A stretch of 6,136 nt of DNA from Deltaproteobacteria bacterium (GTDB lineage: Bacteria; Desulfobacterota; Desulfovibrionia; Desulfovibrionales; Desulfovibrionaceae): the NCBI GenBank assembly GCA_025350085.1, contig JANXYI010000435.1, forward strand, positions 1-6,136. Reading direction: 5' to 3'. This document shows, one piece after another, positions 1 through 6,011 of this stretch. The translations under genes and the position numbers were made by a program. Within the stretch, counting starts at the first letter, position 1, and each line of letters starts with the position of its first letter. The notes under the pieces are model-generated. The model was not told the DNA's origin and made no database searches. It saw nothing but the letters and a program-made list of their open reading frames with translations.

Positions 1-2
1 CG

Positions 3-389
3 CTAGCGCGTGAGTGCAGTGCTGCGCGCCAGGGCTTGCCTGACCTTGTCCTTGAGCTCGGACAGGTCCACGGACTTGACCACGTAGAAGTCCGCGGCAA
101 TGGATTTGAGGTCGTGCTGGAAGCTGTCGTAGGCGGTGCACAGGATCACGGGCAGCCTGCTGTCCATGCTGCGGATGGTCTGCAGAAGGTCCAGGCCGGA
201 GAGCCCGGGCCCAAGGCGGATGTCCAGGATGACTACTATCGGCTTCTCGCGCGCCAGCACGCTCTCGATGGCCTCGGCCCCGTCCGAGGTCGCCACCTCA
301 TAGCCCTCGGTCTCCAGTTCCTCCTGGTAGAGCATGCGGATGTGCTTCTCGTCATCCACGACAAGGATTTTGGGCTTGCGGTCACTCAT
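3..389 (-). CDS. Single-domain response regulator (CheY-like receiver)
   Basis: This is a 128-residue protein made of one receiver domain with no output domain. All the signature residues are present: the acidic pair D12-D13, the phosphoacceptor D56 in the run VVILDIRLG, T85 in LCTAYD, and K105 in VVKS. The protein should accept phosphate from a histidine kinase and signal through protein contacts, as CheY, Spo0F and DivK types do. The loop after D56 (LGPGLSGLDLL) is two residues longer than the common MPGMDG form. The start is supported by AGGAG (complement of 397-401), 7 nt before the ATG. The gene is complete, with its stop at 3-5, and is divergent from the thiolation operon. No kinase lies in the window, so the partner and pathway are unknown. 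The family call is secure; the cellular role is not. Confidence 0.93.
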   Translation of the reverse strand: MSDRKPKILVVDDEKHIRMLYQEELETEGYEVATSDGAEAIESVLAREKPIVVILDIRLGPGLSGLDLLQTIRSMDSRLPVILCTAYDSFQHDLKSIAADFYVVKSVDLSELKDKVRQALARSTALTR

Positions 390-582
390 GACTTGGCTCC
401 TGTGGGCATTGGACCCTCTTACTTGATCTGTATATCCTGTTTCCGGCCGTGGTCAACAAGGATTGTGCGCCGCGCAACAACTCGGCGCCTGCTCCCGGCC
501 TTGACTCCCTCCACCTCAGACTTGACATCCGGGGCCGATATGCGCACGTCTGCCTCACGAATGCCAAGGAGACCCGGAGACC
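390..582. other. Divergent intergenic region between the response regulator and the thiolation operon
   Basis: This 193-nt region must carry promoters in both directions. The minus-strand promoter (429-456) is reasonable. On the plus strand, TTGACT (501-506) and TTGACA (522-527) resemble -35 boxes, but neither has a good -10 box 16-18 nt downstream. An imperfect dyad, TTGTGCGC-C-GCGCAACAA (463-480), lies just upstream of the minus-strand -35 box. I see no RNA gene here. Confidence 0.5.
429..456 (-). promoter_or_regulatory. Candidate sigma70 promoter of the response regulator gene
   Basis: On the minus strand, TTGACC (451-456) is followed after 16 nt by TATACA (429-434). Each box matches five of six consensus bases. 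The -10 box lies 39 nt upstream of the ATG of the response regulator, leaving a short leader that includes the AGGAG ribosome binding site. Recognised by eye only. Confidence 0.5.
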
Positions 583-780
583 ATGATCACCGTATTTATC
601 GAGCCCGACAACGAGACCCTGCACTTCGAGCGCCTGAAAACCGTGCTTTTGCTGCAACAGCGCCTGGGTCTGCGCGTGAACGACGCGCTGGTCATCCGCG
701 GAGACATGCTGCTCACCCCGGACTGCCGGCTGCAGGACGGCGATGAGATCCGCATCCGCAAAGTCATCTCCACGGGATAG
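583..780 (+). CDS. ThiS/MoaD-like beta-grasp protein, putative sulfur carrier for tRNA thiolation
   Basis: This 65-residue protein has the length and pattern of the ThiS/MoaD/TtuB ubiquitin-like sulfur carriers: a beta strand at residues 2-7, a helix-like stretch near 18-30, and the late motif LQDGDEIRIRKV, which matches the family's L-x-DGDE-I-x-I signature. Carriers normally end in Gly-Gly, and the last Gly is adenylated and thiocarboxylated. This one ends in VISTG, so only the terminal Gly is present. It lies 9 nt upstream of a TtuA/NcsA-type thiolase, the arrangement expected of a carrier and its sulfurtransferase. The start is supported by AAGGAG at 566-571 (11 nt spacing) and GGAG at 576-579. 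No activating E1-like (ThiF/MoeB) gene is in the window. The fold call is good; activity as a thiocarboxylate donor is uncertain because of the altered tail. Confidence 0.85.
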   Translation: MITVFIEPDNETLHFERLKTVLLLQQRLGLRVNDALVIRGDMLLTPDCRLQDGDEIRIRKVISTG

Positions 781-789
781 GGGCCAGCC

Positions 790-1734
790 ATGAAATGCCG
801 CAAATGCAAGGCCCCGGCGGAGATCGACCTGCCGAGCCACAACACCGCCTGCTGCCGCGCCTGCTTCGCCGAATACTTCACCGGCCAGGTGGACAAGGCC
901 ATCCGCCACCATGGGCTCATCAACCCCGGCGAGCGCGTACTCGTGGCCCTGTCCGGCGGCAAGGACTCGCTCAGCCTCATGCTCGAGCTCTCGCGCCAGG
1001 GCTATGACGTCACCGGCCTGCATGTGGACCTGGGCATCCCGGTGTCCTCCGCGGCGGCGCGGGCCAAGGTCGAAAACTTCTGCACGGCCCGCGGGCTCAA
1101 GCTCAAGGTGGTGGAACTCATCAAAGAGGGCCTGCCCATCCCGGACGTGAAACAGTACATCCACCGCCCGATCTGCTCGGCCTGCGGCAAAATAAAACGC
1201 CACTGGTTCAACCGCGTGGCGCTCACTGACGGCTTCCAGGTGCTGGCCACGGGCCACAACCTGGACGACGAGGTGGCGCGGCTGTTCGCCAACACCCTGC
1301 GCTGGGACGCAGGCTATCTCTCGGACCAGGGCCCGTGCCTGGCGGCTGAAAGCGGCTTTGCACGCAAGATCAAGCCGCTCTACCGCCTGACCGAGTTCGA
1401 GACCGCCTGCTACGCCTTTTTGAACGGCATCGAGATCCACACCGCGCCCTGCCCGTACAGCTCCGGGGCCACCTTCACCGGGCACAAGAAGCTCTGGTCC
1501 GACCTGGAGTACACCAGCCCGGGCACCAAGATCGCCTTCTACGACGGCTTCCTCAAGCGCGGCCGCCCGGCCTTTGCCCAGGTGGACAAGGACCAGGGCC
1601 GGGCCGTGGCGCCCTGCACCACCTGCGCCTCGCCCACCAGCACCGGGGTCTGCGGCGTGTGCCGCCTCAAGATCGCCGTGACCGAGCGCCGGGCCGCTGA
1701 CCCTGACCGGCAGACGGACCCTGACAGGCAGTAA
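790..1734 (+). CDS. TtuA/NcsA-type tRNA 2-thiolation enzyme (PP-loop, Fe-S, two zinc fingers)
   Basis: This 314-residue cytosolic protein is close to the usual length of TtuA (about 320). It should activate a tRNA uridine with ATP and replace the 2-oxygen with sulfur. In order: an N-terminal zinc finger (C3, C6, C21/C22, C25); the PP-loop SGGKDS at 55-60; ICSACG with C129 and C132; GHNLDDE at 155-161; C221 in APCPYSSG; and a C-terminal zinc finger (C276, C279, C288, C291). C129, C132 and C221 correspond to the three cysteines that hold the catalytic 4Fe-4S cluster in Thermus TtuA. AGGGG at 779-783 sits 6 nt before the ATG. The gene follows a ThiS-like carrier gene and precedes a glycosyltransferase gene. 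The tail DPDRQTDPDRQ is a short internal duplication. The substrate may be U54 (TtuA) or wobble U34 (NcsA/Ncs6); sequence alone does not decide, so no symbol is given. Confidence 0.93.
   Translation: MKCRKCKAPAEIDLPSHNTACCRACFAEYFTGQVDKAIRHHGLINPGERVLVALSGGKDSLSLMLELSRQGYDVTGLHVDLGIPVSSAAARAKVENFCTARGLKLKVVELIKEGLPIPDVKQYIHRPICSACGKIKRHWFNRVALTDGFQVLATGHNLDDEVARLFANTLRWDAGYLSDQGPCLAAESGFARKIKPLYRLTEFETACYAFLNGIEIHTAPCPYSSGATFTGHKKLWSDLEYTSPGTKIAFYDGFLKRGRPAFAQVDKDQGRAVAPCTTCASPTSTGVCGVCRLKIAVTERRAADPDRQTDPDRQ
1699..1731 (+). repeat. Short tandem duplication at the 3' end of the thiolase gene
   Basis: The 15-nt unit GACCCTGACCGGCAG (1699-1713) recurs at 1717-1731 with one change (C to A), at a period of 18 nt. 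In frame it encodes DPDRQ-T-DPDRQ just before the stop codon. It lies beyond the last zinc-finger cysteine, so it should not affect the catalytic core. Confidence 0.8.
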
Positions 1735-1738
1735 CGCC

Positions 1739-2803
1739 ATGCCCCCCAAGGCCAGCCCCAGGGTCAGCGTCATTCTGCCCTGCCGCAATGCAGCGGCCAC
1801 GCTGCCCGCGGCCCTCGACAGCCTGCTGGCCCAGACATTGGCTGACTTCGAGATCCTGGCCGTGGACGACGGCAGCACGGACTCCACCTGGGACGTGCTC
1901 TGCGCCTATGCCCGGCGCGACGCGCGCGACGGACGCGAGAGCCGCATCCGGGCCCTGCGCCAGCCGCACACCGGCGTGGCCCTGGCGGGGAACGCTGCCG
2001 TGGAAGCCAGCTGTGCGCCGTACATCGCGCGCATGGACGCCGACGACCTCTGCCTGCCCCGGCGCCTGGAGTTGCAAGCCGCGCAGCTCGACGCGGACCC
2101 GACGCTCGACCTGGTCACAGGCCGGGTGCGCTTCGGCGGCGACAGAGGCACGCGCGAGGGCTACGCCGTGTATGTGGACTGGCTGAACACGCTCGAAACG
2201 CCCGAGGCCATCAGCGTCAACCGCTTCGTGGAGGCGCCGCTGGCCAACCCCTCGGTGATGTTCCGGCGCGCGGTCTATGATTGCCTGGGCGGTGCGCGGG
2301 AGAACACCGGGGCCAAGCCGTTTCCCGAGGACTACGAGATGTGGCTGCGCTGGCTGGAGCGCGGGGCCCGCGCGGGCAAGGTGCCGGAGGAGATCCTCAT
2401 CTGGAACGACCCGGCCACCCGGCTCTCGCGCACGCATGAGGCCTACAGCCTGGACGCCTTTGCACGCATCAAGGCCCAGTATCTGTGGCGCTGGCTCATG
2501 GAGAACAACCCGCAGCACCCGCGCGTCTGGGTCTGGGGCGCGGGCCGGGTGAGCAGGCAGAAGCTCGCGCACCTGCTGGAGATGGGGCTGGAGATCGAGT
2601 CCTATGTGGACATCGACCCAAGCAAGATCGGGCAGAGCGTGCACGGCGTCCCGGTGCTGCCGCGCGAGGCCGTTCCGGCCTACAGCGTTGACGCCCCTTT
2701 TCTCCTGACCAATGTCGGCTCACGCGGGGCGCGCGAGGAGATCGCGGCCTGGCTCCTGGCGCAAGGGTATCAGGCGGGCGTGGGATTTGTGGCAGTGGGC
2801 TGA
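1739..2803 (+). CDS. Family 2 glycosyltransferase with C-terminal Rossmann-like domain
   Basis: This 354-residue protein starts with a GT-A domain of the GT2 family: VSVILPCRN (9-17), the nucleotide-binding VDDGSTD (42-48), the metal-binding DADD (100-103), and EDYEMWLRW (197-205) carrying the likely catalytic acid. It should transfer a sugar from a nucleotide-sugar donor; donor and acceptor cannot be read from sequence. From about residue 262 a second domain begins, with VWVWGAGRVSRQ resembling a dinucleotide or nucleotide-binding glycine loop. VDIDPSKIGQ and GVPVLP follow, a pattern seen in small Rossmann-like domains attached to sugar-modifying enzymes. No transmembrane segment or signal peptide is evident, so it is probably cytosolic or membrane-associated. 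The ATG lies 4 nt after the thiolase stop with only a weak ribosome binding site, which suggests translational coupling. The GT2 call is firm; the role of the second domain is inferred. Confidence 0.9.
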   Translation: MPPKASPRVSVILPCRNAAATLPAALDSLLAQTLADFEILAVDDGSTDSTWDVLCAYARRDARDGRESRIRALRQPHTGVALAGNAAVEASCAPYIARMDADDLCLPRRLELQAAQLDADPTLDLVTGRVRFGGDRGTREGYAVYVDWLNTLETPEAISVNRFVEAPLANPSVMFRRAVYDCLGGARENTGAKPFPEDYEMWLRWLERGARAGKVPEEILIWNDPATRLSRTHEAYSLDAFARIKAQYLWRWLMENNPQHPRVWVWGAGRVSRQKLAHLLEMGLEIESYVDIDPSKIGQSVHGVPVLPREAVPAYSVDAPFLLTNVGSRGAREEIAAWLLAQGYQAGVGFVAVG

Positions 2804-2824
2804 AGGCGCGCAAGGCCCGGTCCG

Positions 2825-2848
2825 GCTGCGCAGGGAGCCTGGTGCAGC
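2825..2848 (+). terminator. Weak stem-loop between convergent genes
   Basis: GCTGCGC (2825-2831) can pair with GTGCAGC (2842-2848) through one G-U pair, and AGG/CCT pair inside it. It lies 21 nt after the glycosyltransferase stop in the 61-nt convergent gap. No U tract follows, so it is not a classical intrinsic terminator. It may only slow polymerase or protect the 3' end. Confidence 0.25.
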
Positions 2849-2864
2849 AGGCGCGAACGAAGCG

Positions 2865-3485
2865 TTACGACTTGGTCTTCGTCAGGAACAGATCCAGTTC
2901 ACGCTGGGCATGCTCAATGGCGCCGATGTCCACCAGGGCGCCGGGCGGGAATTCGCTGCTGATGGCGGCGTTCTCGTTGCGGATCTCGGTCAGGGCCTCG
3001 CGCAGCAGCTTGTGCCGGGCCAGGAGCTCATCAAAGGCGCGCTCACTGCGCACAGAGGCTCCCAGTTGCGCGTCGGCCAGGGCCTTGCCGCCCCCCTGGC
3101 GCACCGGCTGTGCAGCAGACAGGCTGCCGAGTTCGCCGACCGCTTCCAGAAAGGACTTTTCCGTGCGCAGGGTGTCGCCGCAAAGCTTCATGTAGGCGAA
3201 GGTCTGCTCGTCATCGAAATGCACACTGCCGTCCGAATGGATATGGACATCGTTCACGACGCCGTCAATGTAGGTGATGGCCTCGCTGACATTGCGGATG
3301 GCCCGGGAAAGGCTGTCGAAATCGTGGTTGGCATGGGTCAGGACAATGGCTGTCCGGGCGGAGCAGCTGGACAATGCACGCGTGACGTACTTGACATGCT
3401 TTGCCTGGGCATAGGCATAATAGCCAGAATAGCTTATGACCAATACAACCAGTATCGCCGACAAACGGAATGCAATCTTTCTCAT
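2865..3485 (-). CDS. Hypothetical protein with one N-terminal membrane anchor
   Basis: I do not recognise this 206-residue protein. A positively charged start (MRKIAFR) is followed by one hydrophobic segment at about residues 8-26, consistent with a membrane anchor or uncleaved signal. No lipobox is seen. The remainder, presumably periplasmic, is mostly helical in character, with charged amphipathic stretches at about 52-75, 105-120 and 145-175. Two cysteines (C41 and C102) could form a disulfide. A histidine- and aspartate-rich patch, HIHSDGSVHFDDE (81-93), stands out. The start is supported by AGAGGA (complement of 3490-3495), 4 nt upstream. The gene has its own promoter-like sequence, converges on the glycosyltransferase gene, and is separated from hypE by a strong terminator, so it is probably a single-gene unit. 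That it is coding rests on a complete frame with a ribosome binding site, a promoter and a plausible membrane segment. Confidence 0.78.
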   Translation of the reverse strand: MRKIAFRLSAILVVLVISYSGYYAYAQAKHVKYVTRALSSCSARTAIVLTHANHDFDSLSRAIRNVSEAITYIDGVVNDVHIHSDGSVHFDDEQTFAYMKLCGDTLRTEKSFLEAVGELGSLSAAQPVRQGGGKALADAQLGASVRSERAFDELLARHKLLREALTEIRNENAAISSEFPPGALVDIGAIEHAQRELDLFLTKTKS

Positions 3486-3565
3486 CCAGTCCTCTGGGGG
3501 GTTGCAGGGCCGGGTGGGTGGCGCACGATTCCGGAGAACGCTGCGCCCAATTTATCCATGGTGCC

Positions 3566-3594
3566 TTGATAGCATGGCCAATGCGCGGCGTCAA
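3566..3594 (-). promoter_or_regulatory. Candidate extended -10 sigma70 promoter of the membrane-protein gene
   Basis: On the minus strand, TTGACG (3589-3594) is followed after exactly 17 nt by TATCAA (3566-3571). The -10 box is preceded by TGC, giving the TGn extended -10 motif. It lies about 80 nt upstream of the ATG at 3485 and downstream of the hypE terminator, where a promoter for this gene is expected. Confidence 0.55.
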
Positions 3595-3660
3595 TGGCGA
3601 ATTCGCCCACGTAATGCGGGGTATTTGGGGCGGGCGCGGCGCGGGGCTTACAATCCGCAC

Positions 3661-3698
3661 CAAAAACCGCCCGGCCTCCTTTCGGAAACCGGGCGGTT
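3661..3698 (-). terminator. Strong intrinsic terminator of the hypD-hypE operon
   Basis: On the minus strand, AACCGCCCGGTTTCC (complement of 3684-3698) pairs along all 15 positions with GGAGGCCGGGCGGTT (complement of 3665-3679), including two G-U pairs. The loop is GAAA. The stem runs into a short T tract (TTTTTGG, the first two T belonging to the stem). It begins 25 nt after the hypE stop, in the right orientation to end the operon. Confidence 0.9.
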
Positions 3699-3723
3699 CG
3701 CGTTCGTTGTCTCGTCTGCGTGG

Positions 3724-4740
3724 CTAGCAGATGCGCGGCAGCTGCTCCCCTTCGAGCATACCCAAGAGCCTTTTCCCGCCCAGGCCGGTCTTGAGCAGCA
3801 CCCGGCCCGGCTGCCCGGCCTTCTCGTTGGCGATGATCGTGCCGATGCGCTTGGCGTCCTTGCCCAGCGGGTTGGCGCGCATGAGAGTGAGCGCTGCCTC
3901 GGCCTGAGCTTCGGGCAGGATGCAGATGAACTTGCCCTCGTTGGCCAGATACAGCGGGTCCAGCCCCAGCAGCGAGCAGCCGCCCTGCACCTCGGGCCGC
4001 ACCGGGATGGCGCCCTCCTCGATCTCGCAGGTGACGTTCGAGGCCAGCGCGATCTCGTTCAGGGTGGTGGCCAGCCCGCCGCGCGTGGGATCGCGCAGCA
4101 CGTGCACGTCCGGCACGGTCTGGAGCAGTTCGATGATGATGTGGTTCAGGCTGGCGCAGTCGGACACCACCGGGGTCTCAAAGGCCAGGCCCTGGCGCGT
4201 GGACAGGATCGCCAGGCCGTGGTCGCCCAAGGTGCCGCTGATGAGGACCGCGTCGCCGGGCCGGGCCAGGTCGCCGGCAGGCGCGGGGTCCACTATGACC
4301 TCACCGATGCCCGTGGTGTTGATGAAGATCTTGTCCGCGGCCCCTTTGGGAACCACCTTGGTGTCGCCCGTGACCACCCAGACCCCGGCCTCGCGCGCGG
4401 CCGCACCGAGGGACTCCACGATGCGCGTGAGGTCGGACATGGGCAGGCCTTCCTCGATGAGGAAGCCGCAGGTGAGGTATTTCGGCACCGCGCCCATCAT
4501 GGCCACGTCGTTCACCGTGCCGTGCACGGACAGCGCGCCGATGTCGCCGCCGGGGAAAAAGATCGGGTCCACGGTGAAGGTGTCGGTGGAGACCGCGATG
4601 CGGCCGGAGACATTCAGCACCGCGCCGTCGTTCATGCGCCGCAGCTCGGGGTTGTCGAAGTTCTTCAAAAACAGCTCGCCGATGAGCCGCGCCGAGGCCT
4701 TGCCGCCGGAACCGTAGTCGAGGAGTACCTTGTCGCTCAT
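3724..4740 (-). CDS. hypE: HypE, NiFe hydrogenase maturation protein (carbamoyl dehydratase)
   Basis: HypE receives a carbamoyl group from HypF on its C-terminal cysteine and dehydrates it with ATP to a thiocyanate. The cyanide is then passed to iron held by the HypC-HypD complex. The 338-residue protein has the family's usual length and ends in PRIC, so the carbamoylated cysteine (C338) is in place. It belongs to the PurM/AIR synthase-like ATP-binding fold. Visible motifs are DYGSGGK (8-14), STDTFTVDP (51-59), HGTVNDVAMMGA (73-84), GDTKVV (125-130) and RDPTRGGLATTLNE (216-229). The ATG lies 3 nt after the hypD stop, with AGGTGG (complement of 4749-4754) inside the end of hypD, so the two are translated from one message. 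HypF, which supplies the carbamoyl group, is not in the window. Nothing essential appears to be missing. Confidence 0.97.
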   Translation of the reverse strand: MSDKVLLDYGSGGKASARLIGELFLKNFDNPELRRMNDGAVLNVSGRIAVSTDTFTVDPIFFPGGDIGALSVHGTVNDVAMMGAVPKYLTCGFLIEEGLPMSDLTRIVESLGAAAREAGVWVVTGDTKVVPKGAADKIFINTTGIGEVIVDPAPAGDLARPGDAVLISGTLGDHGLAILSTRQGLAFETPVVSDCASLNHIIIELLQTVPDVHVLRDPTRGGLATTLNEIALASNVTCEIEEGAIPVRPEVQGGCSLLGLDPLYLANEGKFICILPEAQAEAALTLMRANPLGKDAKRIGTIIANEKAGQPGRVLLKTGLGGKRLLGMLEGEQLPRIC

Positions 4741-4743
4741 CAG

Positions 4744-5841
4744 CTAGTCCACCTGGTATTTGAAGTAGGCCGCGCAGGAGCCCTCGGTGGAGACCATGCA
4801 CGGGCCGACGGGTTTCGCGGGGGTGCAAGCCTTGCCGAAGAGCGGACAGAGGTTCGGGGCCATTTTGCCCTTGAGCACGTCGCCGCACTTGCAGCCGGGC
4901 AGGGGCGGGCATTCGGTGATGGTGATGCCGAACTCGCGCTTGGCGTCAAAGGCGGCGTACTTGTCGTTGATCTCCAGGCCCGAGCCCGGGATGTTGCCGA
5001 TGCCGCGCCACAGGGCGTCGGAAGGCTTGAAGGTCTCGTCCAGCATGGCCCGGGCCTTGGCATTGCCCTCGTCGCGCACCACGCGGCGGTACAGGTTGAC
5101 GACTTCCGCGCGTCCGTCACGCTTGCACTCGGCCAGGAAGAGCAGGGCCTGGAGGATGTCGAGCGGCTCGAACCCGGCGATGGCCGCGGACTTGCCGTAG
5201 CGGCTGGCCACGGGCAGGTACGGCGCCAGCCCGATGATGGCCGAGACGTGGCCGGGCATGATGAAGGCGTCGATGTCCGTGTCCGGGTCGGACAACAGGG
5301 CATCCAAGGCCGGGGGCACCAGCTTGTGGAAGGACAACACGCGGTAGTTGGTGATGCCCTGGGCCTTGGCCATCTTCAGGCTGGCGGCCACGCCCGGGGC
5401 CGTGGTCTCAAAACCCACGCCCAGGAAGACCACGATGGCATCCGGGTTCTCGGCCGCGATCCTGAGGGCATCGGGCGGGGAATAGACCACCTCCACCCGC
5501 GCGACGTCGGCCTGGGCGGCCTTCAGGGTGCGGCTCTTGCTGCCGGGCACGCGCATGAGGTCGCCAAAGGTGGCGATGATGACCTTGGGGTTCTCGGCCA
5601 GGTCGAGGAAGGCGTTGACCTCGGACTCGTGGGTCACGCAGACCGGGCAGCCCGGGCCGGAAAGATGGATGATCTCCTTGGGCAGGATTGAGCGCAGGCC
5701 GCTGCGGAAGATGGCCACGGTATGTGTGCCGCAGACCTCCATGAAGCGCAGGGGGCGTCCGTCGAGCGTGGCGCAGAGCTGCGCGAGCACGCTCTTGCAC
5801 AGGGCCGGGTCGTGGAACTGGTCGAGGAGCTCAAGACTCAC
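4744..5841 (-). CDS. hypD: HypD, NiFe hydrogenase maturation Fe-S scaffold protein
   Basis: HypD works with HypC as the scaffold on which iron receives two cyanides and one CO before delivery to the hydrogenase large subunit. The 365-residue protein carries the conserved motifs MEVCGTHT (34-41, C37), SGPGCPVCVT (61-70, C65 and C68, the redox-active pair), GFETTAP (143-149) and PGHVSAIIG (196-204). The 4Fe-4S ligands fit the spacing C-x14-C-x6-C-x16-C at C317, C332, C339 and C356. The start is GTG: an in-frame TAG two codons upstream excludes an earlier start, and AAGGAAGGT (complement of 5847-5855) sits 5 nt before it. hypE follows after 3 nt. hypC, which often precedes hypD, is not found directly upstream, where there is 233 nt of non-coding DNA. 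Confidence 0.97.
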   Translation of the reverse strand: MSLELLDQFHDPALCKSVLAQLCATLDGRPLRFMEVCGTHTVAIFRSGLRSILPKEIIHLSGPGCPVCVTHESEVNAFLDLAENPKVIIATFGDLMRVPGSKSRTLKAAQADVARVEVVYSPPDALRIAAENPDAIVVFLGVGFETTAPGVAASLKMAKAQGITNYRVLSFHKLVPPALDALLSDPDTDIDAFIMPGHVSAIIGLAPYLPVASRYGKSAAIAGFEPLDILQALLFLAECKRDGRAEVVNLYRRVVRDEGNAKARAMLDETFKPSDALWRGIGNIPGSGLEINDKYAAFDAKREFGITITECPPLPGCKCGDVLKGKMAPNLCPLFGKACTPAKPVGPCMVSTEGSCAAYFKYQVD

Positions 5842-6011
5842 GGGCTACCTTCCTTGCTGGTCTTTGCTGTCGAACGTCGGGCCGGGGCTGGCGAAATGAG
5901 GGCCGCCCGGCCCGAAGGCATACACTGACCCTGCGCGCGAGTCCATGCCCGCGGGGCCGGGCCTGCGTGTCACGGTCCGACTACGCGCAGCAGGCCCGCT
6001 GCAAGGCTGGT
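5842..6011 (-). promoter_or_regulatory. Leader and presumed promoter region of hypD-hypE
   Basis: This 170-nt non-coding stretch separates the upstream gene's terminator from hypD and must carry the operon's promoter if the terminator is efficient. I see no convincing sigma70 -35/-10 pair and no sigma54 GG-N10-GC site with good context. One possible structure is GGGCCGGG (5879-5886) pairing with CCCGGCCC (5906-5913) across a 19-nt loop, about 38-75 nt upstream of the start codon. In such GC-rich DNA this may be chance. Confidence 0.35.

Noticed and set aside
522..550. TTGACA as the -35 box of the plus-strand thiolation operon
   Set aside because: The -35 box is perfect, but the hexamers 16-18 nt downstream (such as CACGTC) do not resemble a -10 box, so I do not call a promoter.
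36..746. A 236-codon plus-strand frame across the response regulator and the intergenic region
   Set aside because: It is antisense to a receiver domain with all conserved residues and runs across the promoter region and into the ThiS-like gene in another frame.
382..1887. A 501-codon open frame on the minus strand opposite the thiolation operon
   Set aside because: It lies antisense to the ThiS-like and thiolase genes and has a low-complexity, A/V/G/R-rich translation with no motif.
1667..2644. A 325-codon minus-strand frame opposite the glycosyltransferase
   Set aside because: It is a shadow of the GT2 gene, whose VDDGSTD, DADD and EDYEMW motifs are unmistakable.
2712..3569. A 285-codon plus-strand frame opposite the membrane-protein gene
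   Set aside because: It overlaps the end of the GT2 gene and is antisense to the 206-residue protein, which has the better ribosome binding site, promoter and membrane segment. Since that protein is itself unrecognised, this rejection is less certain than the others.
3436..5691. A 751-codon open frame on the plus strand opposite hypE and hypD
   Set aside because: It is exactly antisense to two well-recognised genes with all catalytic motifs. Long antisense frames are common in GC-rich DNA, and its translation (rich in G, H, D, V and R) shows no domain.
5842..6011. Sigma54 or FNR-type site upstream of hypD
   Set aside because: These were looked for because hyp operons are often anaerobically controlled. 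No TGGC-N8-TTGC-like or TTGAT-N4-ATCAA-like sequence was found.
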